From Callaeas wilsoni (taxonomy: Eukaryota; Chordata; Aves; Passeriformes; Callaeidae): a stretch of 64,000 bases of DNA. Position 1 is the stretch's first letter; every line of letters begins with the position of its first letter. The notes beneath the pieces are model-generated. The model saw only the letters and a list, made by a program, of their open reading frames with translations, was not told the origin of the DNA and did no database searches. Where the stretch lies: assembly GCA_013398955.1 (NCBI GenBank), contig VWPU01009537.1:1-64000 (forward strand), given 5' to 3'. Shown here in pieces: positions 56,961-64,000 of the stretch. The translations under genes were made by a program, and so were the position numbers.

Positions 56961-59900
56961 GTCAATACTGTTTTCCCTGCTGTCTTATTCAAGAGAACAA
57001 CCTGATGGTCAGCAGACATTTGCAGCAGAAAAAAGGCTAATCCACAGATTTAGATGGCTGGGGTTATATTTTTCCCCTGAATGAGAGAGGAATTAAGATA
57101 TTAATTGCAGAGGGTTGAATGTTCCAACACAACATGGACACAGAGGCAATGCCACCCATGGGTGATGCCTCTCTCCTCCCCCTCTTCCCTTTCCTGTTCC
57201 ATTCAGCCATGCACAGTCCATGAGGCAGCTTATAAAATCCATAACTTGCACAAGAGCGAACACATCAGCAGTTTCTCCAAGTTCAGCTCAGGCCAATTCT
57301 GAGCACAATGTATACCCTCGGGTTCCCAAAGGCAAAAATCCATCTCCATCAAGAGAGAGGAATCTCAGGGAGTTCAGAAATAGGGAGAGACACATTCTAG
57401 CACGACAACCTCAAATCAGGCATGGCTGAGCTTGCCAGCCCTGCTCAGGCAATGACTTTGGTGGCAGCCCTCCCTTGCTGCCCAGTGTGACGGCAGAGCC
57501 GCACGTGGAAATGCCGGGGGCTTTGGGGCATTGGCCCCTCTCCTGAAGTCACCTCCTGCTTCTGTGCCAAGAGCCTAGCTGGTGGTGGGCAGAAGGCAGT
57601 TTCAGCCTGGCTCTCCGGGTGTACAATGCTGCCTCAGGATGGAGGACAGAGGGTATCTGTGTCGATGCACAAGTCAAGCAGCCTGTTCTCCACTCAACCA
57701 ACATGCTTTTCCTCCTGCTTTTTCAGCTGGCTGTTAGCAGGGACACTTCTGAAGACCCCGGGGACCTGCACCTCAGTCAACTGCTTCCTCCATCTGAGGC
57801 CAAAGGGACCATCAGACACAAAGTTCTCTGTTAATTCTAAGTGCATCAGCAGCTACAGAAATCCCCGAGAGACCTGGTGCAAATCCCTCCCCAGAGCCTG
57901 TGGAACCAGTATCGAGGAAAGCTGTTTGTCAAATGTGCTTTCCAGGCAGGCTTATTAAAATAGGACATGACTGTAGTCCCGTTCTTTCCGGGGCTGCCCT
58001 CCCTCTGCCAAAGCCGGGGTCAAACCCAGCTGCAGTCACCGCAGTGACACACTTGTGCAGACACCTGTAACAGATTTAAACTTCGTTCCTTTCCAGCTCA
58101 GCTGACTTCCCTTCCAAAATTCTCCACTACCAAAACCAATTTTAATTGTGTGTTAATGTCAACACAAGACACCAGCTAAAGGCAAGCAGGGAGGCTTTGA
58201 CGGCCCACAGTCCCACCAGCTTCCTTCAAAGACAAACCTGAATGGAATTCCACCTAAAACCAGGAGTCACTGAAAACAATTCCCTTGGACACTTCTGCTG
58301 GTTCCTGTACAGCATCCAATGCACTGGGCCAAGGACACGGGGTAAGACAAGGGAGGATCTCCTGCTTTACCAGCAATACTGTCCCGCATTTCTGGAGCAC
58401 ACAGACCCTCCAGGCTATTCCTGCACCTTTACAGGTAAGATCTGTTATCTCCTTTACGGAAGGGAGAACGATCACTTCAGGTAACACCAATTTCTGCAGA
58501 AGAGCCCAGGCGAGAACTGATTTCCTGATTCCCCAAGTGCTCCACCAAGCACAAGCATCCCCGAGCACCACCGAAGAGGCCAAGTGCACATGGATTTACA
58601 CGTGACACTTGCTTTTGGAAAGCCTGCACGGGGAACGCTGCTCCAAGCCTGCACACCGGCCTTTCCCAGGGTCCCATAGAGCCACCCCTGGGTGATCCGC
58701 TCCCCAGCTAATCACTCTAAGCAAGCGTGAGAATTTCTCTTTTGCTTGTTTTGCTTCTTTGCTTATGAACAATTACTTTTTGACCCCGTGCCGAGGTGGG
58801 CTGGCTGTGAGGCAGATTAGACTTTTCGCAGGCAGAATTTGGCAGCTGGGAGGGAACGCTCCCCACACCACCCGGATCCCACCCCAGGCCACTTCTTGCA
58901 GGACTGTGGGGTGCAGAGAATGCTATTCGAGGTGCTCGATCCATCTCAGAGCAAATATACCTTATCCCTTGATCGTGCCCCTTCCCAGACATAATGAACA
59001 GCACTGACCGCCTCTGGAATAATCCATTTTTTGCTGGACTATTGGTGTGCATGATTGTATATGTTTTGCTGTAAGCTCCTCCGCAGCATGTGGCATATAT
59101 TAAGGGTTTGTCTGCAAAAAACACTTCAGTATTGGACAAATTCTTACTAATACTGTGCTCTCTCAAGTGCCAGAAGAACGGTAGCATTTACGTAATGCTT
59201 TGCCGGGCATTCCCCAGCTCCCTTGGTCTTTGGTGCTGTGCCTACAGATACTTCATTAAAACATTCCTTGGAGATGCAGGGAGAGAAAAAGGACCCTTCT
59301 TCCAAAAATGTTTCACATTAACTCATCTATGGATACAATACGGACAATCAGTCTGGGAAACTTCTAAACAAACTCCGCACTATCTCATGAAAATTTGGTG
59401 ACCTTTATCCTAAAAGGCAATTCCTATAAAAGAAGACAGCCTGCCAATTCCATCCACATGGCTGTGATGGAGAGACGACCACATGCTATACCCAAAGTCC
59501 CACGATGAGCTTTTGCCAACACGGCTCCACTCGAGGGAGACTGCCTTCAAAGACTGTCTGTTTTTTCCAGCTGCAGCCAAAACCAATAATATCTACATAA
59601 CCTGCCAGAAGCAGAGGCAGCTGCAGAATCCCAAGGAAATGGGAACGGATAGCCTCCCACAGACACACGATTAGCCAGTTGAGCCAAACTAAGTATTTTA
59701 TGTATTAACGATGTGAGGCTCTGCCTGCTCACATCAACGCCAGGCTCCCCGATTGCAAGGGTGCAGAAGAGGGCATATGTGGACCATGCCCAGGGGGAAT
59801 ATGATATGCTAGATGCATATCAACAGTGACTGGCTCCCAAACTGATAGAAAAATGGGAGATTTGTCTTTTTGTATCACATTTTAAACATTTTCTAGATTC

Positions 59901-61481
59901 TCCAAGTGCCATTCTTAATTGCATTAAAGGCAGCAATGCCTCTGACACTTACTTTCGCAAACCAACTAGTCCATAGGGACAAACCATACTGGTTATAAAC
60001 CCTGATATAAACTACACCACAAACAATTCATTGCAGAATATGGATAACAAAGGTATTTTTGGACTAGTCCTGGAGGTCAGCCATCTTACTTCCACTTGTG
60101 TCAAACTGCTACGGCAGCATATTTTTAAGGAGCTATTCCCGAGCAGTTGCCAAGAAGACTTTAATAAAGAAAGAGCAGCACCTAGAGAAAGCCTGGCTTT
60201 CTCCGGAGCTCTGGAACATTTCCTGCTGTCACACAGATACAGGATGCTGTCTGGCATCACACCTCCACTGGATCTGAGTAACAGTCAAGTCTCCAGCAAA
60301 ACAGCAGTGCAATGGCTGCCACATAGAACTGAGTTCAGAAATCACTCCCTAATTCTCATCATTTTCCTTCTTTGGCTTTTCTCTGTTTCCCTTTTTAAAG
60401 CAGTGTGGCTTTCAGAGTCTGCTTCCTGGAGAGACCGGTGCTTTCCACCTCTCTGGGATCCTGCTGGGTCCTTTTCTGGTACCTTAAACCCTGTAAGCAC
60501 ACCATGATCATACACAACTCCTCCCATAGCTCCATCAGTATCACTGCAGCATGTGGCCACAAAGCAACTGCTCATTGTTAGCACAAGGGAAAACTCCTGC
60601 TCGTCTGGTGAACAAAAACAAAAACTCCTTTTCTTTTCCAACACTGAAATGTTGCTCCCCAAAGACACTTTTAAAGCTGGTTTGATGCGCTGCAGTCTCT
60701 GTAAGCAGTGTTGTTTCCTTGCATCAGCCACAAGACCTCCTGCCAAACTAGAACTCAGTCTGCCGCTGCTCATTTACCTCGTTTAGGTACCAGGGAGGGG
60801 AGAGGGACACTTATAAGGACACAGCTTTAACAACTCTGGGCTCTTCTCTTGAGTTTAAGCTTCCACGCAACGACAAGAGGAAACTTCCCTCTCTGCGCTT
60901 CCCAACCAGCCCTCCGGCTGCAATAGCCAATTTTCTGCCTATTAAGCTCTTCTCACAAGCAGGGTTTCATCACTGTCTATTTGTCCCCTTCAATCAATCT
61001 CCACAGCAGCCCTGACTGTTTCAGCACTTCTGGAAGTCTCCTTCAGCCGGGGCTCGGCAGGACAGAACCCACCAACAGAGGGAGGAAACTACACATGTGT
61101 GGGCAAGGATTTTCTGTATTTATTCCCACAGTTTCCGCCCATGTCGAGCCCTTCGTCCCGTGTCTCCGGCTGCAGTGGAGCCCACTTCCACTGCCAGGCA
61201 GTTTTTCAAGGAGTACTGAATGTTTCTGGCATCCACACTTTTTGCTTTCAGCTCTTTTCATTCTGTCCCCTCTGTTTTTGATGTTGCCAAACACCTCATC
61301 CATTCCGGACACAGAGGGAAACGTGCATTATTATTCCTTACCATGCTTGCAGAGACCAACTGGTGCACGAGAGCTAAACGCACGTGTTGGGGGCTTCTGC
61401 AGGTTGTTATTTCTTCCTGATCACCTGTCCTGCTTCAAACTCCACGTAGGAGAGGGAAGCCATGGTGTAAATACGTATTTT

Positions 61482-61749
61482 ACAGAATCCCAGACTGGTT
61501 TAGGTTGGAAGGGACCTTCAAGATCATCTTGTTCCAATCCCCTGCCACAGGCAGCGACACCTTCCACTAAACCAGGTTGCTCCAAGCCCCATCCAATCTG
61601 GCCTTGGACACTTCCAGGAATGGGACAGCCACAGCCTCTCTGGACAACCTGTGCCAGTGCCTCCCCATCCTCATAGGCAAGATTTTCTTCCTGATATCCC
61701 ATTTAACCCTGCCCTCTGTCAGTGGGGAGCCATTCCCCCTTGTCCTACA
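61482..61749 (-). repeat. CR1 LINE fragment
   Basis: Reversed CR1: ACAGAATCCCAGACTGGTTT, CACTAAACCAGGTTGCTCCA, GGCCTTGGACACTTCCAGGA and CAGTGGGGAGCCATTCCCCC. Confidence 0.93.
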
Positions 61750-61772
61750 CATATCTCCACACTAAAAGCAAT

Positions 61773-61850
61773 ATCACAGCATCACAGAACTGTAGAACAC
61801 CTGGTTGGAGACACCTCAAGGATCATCTGGTCCAACCAGCTCCGAAATCG
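61773..61850 (-). repeat. Second CR1-like fragment, head to tail with the one before
   Basis: ATCACAGCATCACAGAACTG then GGTTGGAGACACCTCAAGGA and TCATCTGGTCCAACC match the reversed CR1 3' tip; the next 100 bases are not clearly CR1. Confidence 0.7.
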
Positions 61851-64000
61851 GAGCTCAGGAGGCCACTTCACCTTGACTAGCAGCAGGAGGAAGGTGCCAG
61901 CCTCCTCTGAGATGCTTTGAAAAACTCTTGTCTGTATTTCCACCACCTTCTGAAAAGCTTTCTTCAGTGACAAACTGCCCTTTTGGCTCAGAACGGTTCA
62001 CAGCCACTTATCTAAAAAGCTGCAAAGCCAGCCTGAGAATCCAGACAATGCTTCCATTGACTAGGAGAACACCAGGATTTGGCCTGACAGAGTGGTTACA
62101 AAACCAGTTGGTTTCACGTCTGGGTGCTGGTTTTCCTCACATTTTCCTGCTGCTGCAAAGCGAGCTCCATCGGGTGGATCCATCCCTACAGAGCTGCCCC
62201 TCTGGATGCCTGCATTTATTCTGTATGTTAAATCCTGATAAACACCACTCTCCCCACTTGGCATCCCTGGAAATGTTATGACCATCCCGGTGGAACTGTC
62301 CCCATCAGTTAGCAGCGTGGCAAAGCAAAGTTTTGCGTGGATAAATCACTTCTCTGAAGGCATTTTCTTTTTCTCTCTGGGTCGAGTCAAGGGAACTCAG
62401 AAAAGGGCTCTTGCAATGGCATTTGGGAGCAGAAAGACCCTATTGAGACAAAGACACAATAACCAGTTTCGCCCCTGCCTTTAAAAATTAACCACCATTA
62501 ACTCCGGGCTCGGCATGGCTCCAGGCAGCCAGCAGCACACTCCTTCCAAGCGGCTTCCCAGAAACTCCCGATTCAACTTGTTCTCAAAAGCCTGGTGACA
62601 TTTGGGCAGCCCTTGCTCTTCAGCGGTTTCCCCTTGCAACAGCAAGTGAAGTTCAAGCTTCTGCCTCCTTTTAACTCTCCGCTTCACAGACTCACCCCCA
62701 CCTCCCACATGAGCACCAAACCTCCAGGGAACATGATTACAGTGGAAAAAACCAGTGGATTTGCTGGGGTCTCACCCATGCTGAAAGGTAGTTTTACAGC
62801 TTTAAGCAAATTTCTGTAATTCAATCAAGGAAACATAAGTACAAAACATTTCCACTTTCAGGAAAGGAACATGACCAGGATCTATACTAGTAAAACCGTG
62901 TGCAAGAAAAATAAAAGACCAATATCCAATGGATTTATCTGGGAAAATTAAGCACGGGTTGGCTTTCAGTAAGTGAATGCACTGTAATTAAGATCAATAT
63001 ACTCCAGAAAAGGCTACTGCCAAAACTGAGGAAGGAGGAAAGCAAGTTCAAACAAACCCAACTTGTTTTTCCACTGAAAAATGAGAAATCTGGTATCTAG
63101 AGACACATTTGGTGACTCCTTATGGAATGCAACACGAGCCACACAGAGAGATACTTTTACCAAAACAACAAAGAGGCTCTAAAGCAGCAGTAAAGCACAA
63201 ATACACAAAATAAGGAGGCAAAGCCACACTTCACTGCACCATTTAGGAACACCTGGATCTGACACAAGCCCAAGTCAAAGTAAAACTACCAGAAACGAAA
63301 GATTCCATTAAAAACTGGAGGATAAGTACATGAGGCATACAAGGAAAATTAATTATTTAAGACCATTAGCAGCAGGAGCTTGAGAAGTGGTGGGTGACCT
63401 GGACCACCTTGGAGTGAGACGGCCAATTAAGGGGATTAAAAATTGTGCAGAAAAGCAAAGCAGCCTCTTCGTGTGAAACTCCAGCACACAGGTGGGTGCA
63501 CAGGCACTTAGCCTTTTCCAAAGGTTAGCGTGGGAGGAGGCAGGTGTCTGCAGAACAAGGAAGAGAAGATGAAAAAAACCCAACAGCAGAGAGTGGCCGG
63601 GCTCTTTGCGCTCACACCTCACCAGACCCTGTCCAGACCCAAGGTTTTAGTCAGGTCTGGAACGTTTCACGCGGCCTGAATGTGAAGAAAACAATAATCA
63701 ATCCACCTGGCACTGGTATCCAACGGGATACCATCTACCATATTTCTACCATTTCTTTCTAGACTCCAGGTTGTGCCCTTTGGAGGTTTTCCTTGCAGTT
63801 TCCAAAGGCGCACAAGGTTACCGTGCCTTTATTTTTCTTACACAACTAAAACCACATGGAATCTAAGCTGCCCCAGCCTGCTGGGACTTACCCAGACCAG
63901 GATGGCTGCAGTTAAAAACAAAACCATTAGCAGAGTTCTCCGGAGTGCTACTTAAGCAGATTTTTTTTTTCTTTCTTTTAAGCTCCTAAATGCAACTTTA

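Larger units (their letters stand above)
54904..64000. other. DNA upstream of the NBCe1-A promoter, probably within a long intron of B-type transcripts
   Basis: The arginine- and lysine-rich exon expected for NBCe1-B was searched for by eye and not seen, so those exons lie beyond 64000. The stretch holds CR1 copies at 55876-56141, 61482-61749 and 61773-61850, a GC-rich patch at 56741-56960, and otherwise unique-looking sequence. Confidence 0.65.

Noticed and set aside
60981..61676. A 231-codon plus-strand open frame
   Set aside because: Its last third is translated reversed CR1, and the rest has no known features.
54635..64000. Exons for the NBCe1-B N-terminus
   Set aside because: The expected arginine- and lysine-rich stretch was not found on the minus strand. 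These exons are probably further upstream, outside the window.

Overview
The window is vertebrate nuclear DNA, almost certainly from a bird. About 53 kb of it is one gene on the minus strand, SLC4A4, which encodes the electrogenic Na+/HCO3- cotransporter NBCe1. A bird is suggested by many short fragments of the CR1 retroposon, with the typical avian sequence of hospitable introns (an intact SLC4A4 occupies only about 53 kb from the NBCe1-A first exon to the 3' end) and by protein sequence close to, but distinct from, mammalian NBCe1. No prokaryotic genes, CRISPR arrays, tRNA genes or rRNA genes were seen.

Layout, in the direction of transcription (right to left). From 64000 to about 54900 lies intronic or promoter-flanking DNA upstream of the NBCe1-A start, with CR1 copies and a GC-rich patch but no recognised exon. 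The first coding exon (54375-54634) carries the kidney-type NBCe1-A start. The same exon contains an internal splice acceptor at 54511-54512 that NBCe1-B-type transcripts would use. Twenty-one further exons follow down to the A/B stop codon at 4949-4951. Every junction has GT-AG ends and the phases agree from exon to exon. The summed coding length is 3111 nt, giving 1036 residues (human NBCe1-A has 1035). A last exon (to 3966) encodes the alternative NBCe1-C tail ending in the PDZ ligand ETTL, and then a long 3'UTR that probably ends near position 1005. Positions 1-1000 hold no gene I can recognise.

The gene keeps the signals for the known splice variants of NBCe1. These are a 27-nt alternative donor that removes the nine-residue RMFSNPDNG segment (D/E types), a 97-nt exon whose skipping shifts the last exons into the NBCe1-C frame, and the A/B start choice. 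Residues altered in human proximal renal tubular acidosis (human R298, S427, T485, G486, R510, L522, A799, R881) are all unchanged here.

No new multi-gene system was found. The best candidate for something undescribed is a 96-nt, phase-compatible, GC3-rich possible cassette exon at 43241-43336, in the intron exactly where NBCe1 already varies. Other points worth checking are two places where the same bases carry two overlapping signals (a coding sequence that is also a splice acceptor, and a terminal exon read in two frames), and a TATA-like element ahead of the NBCe1-A start.
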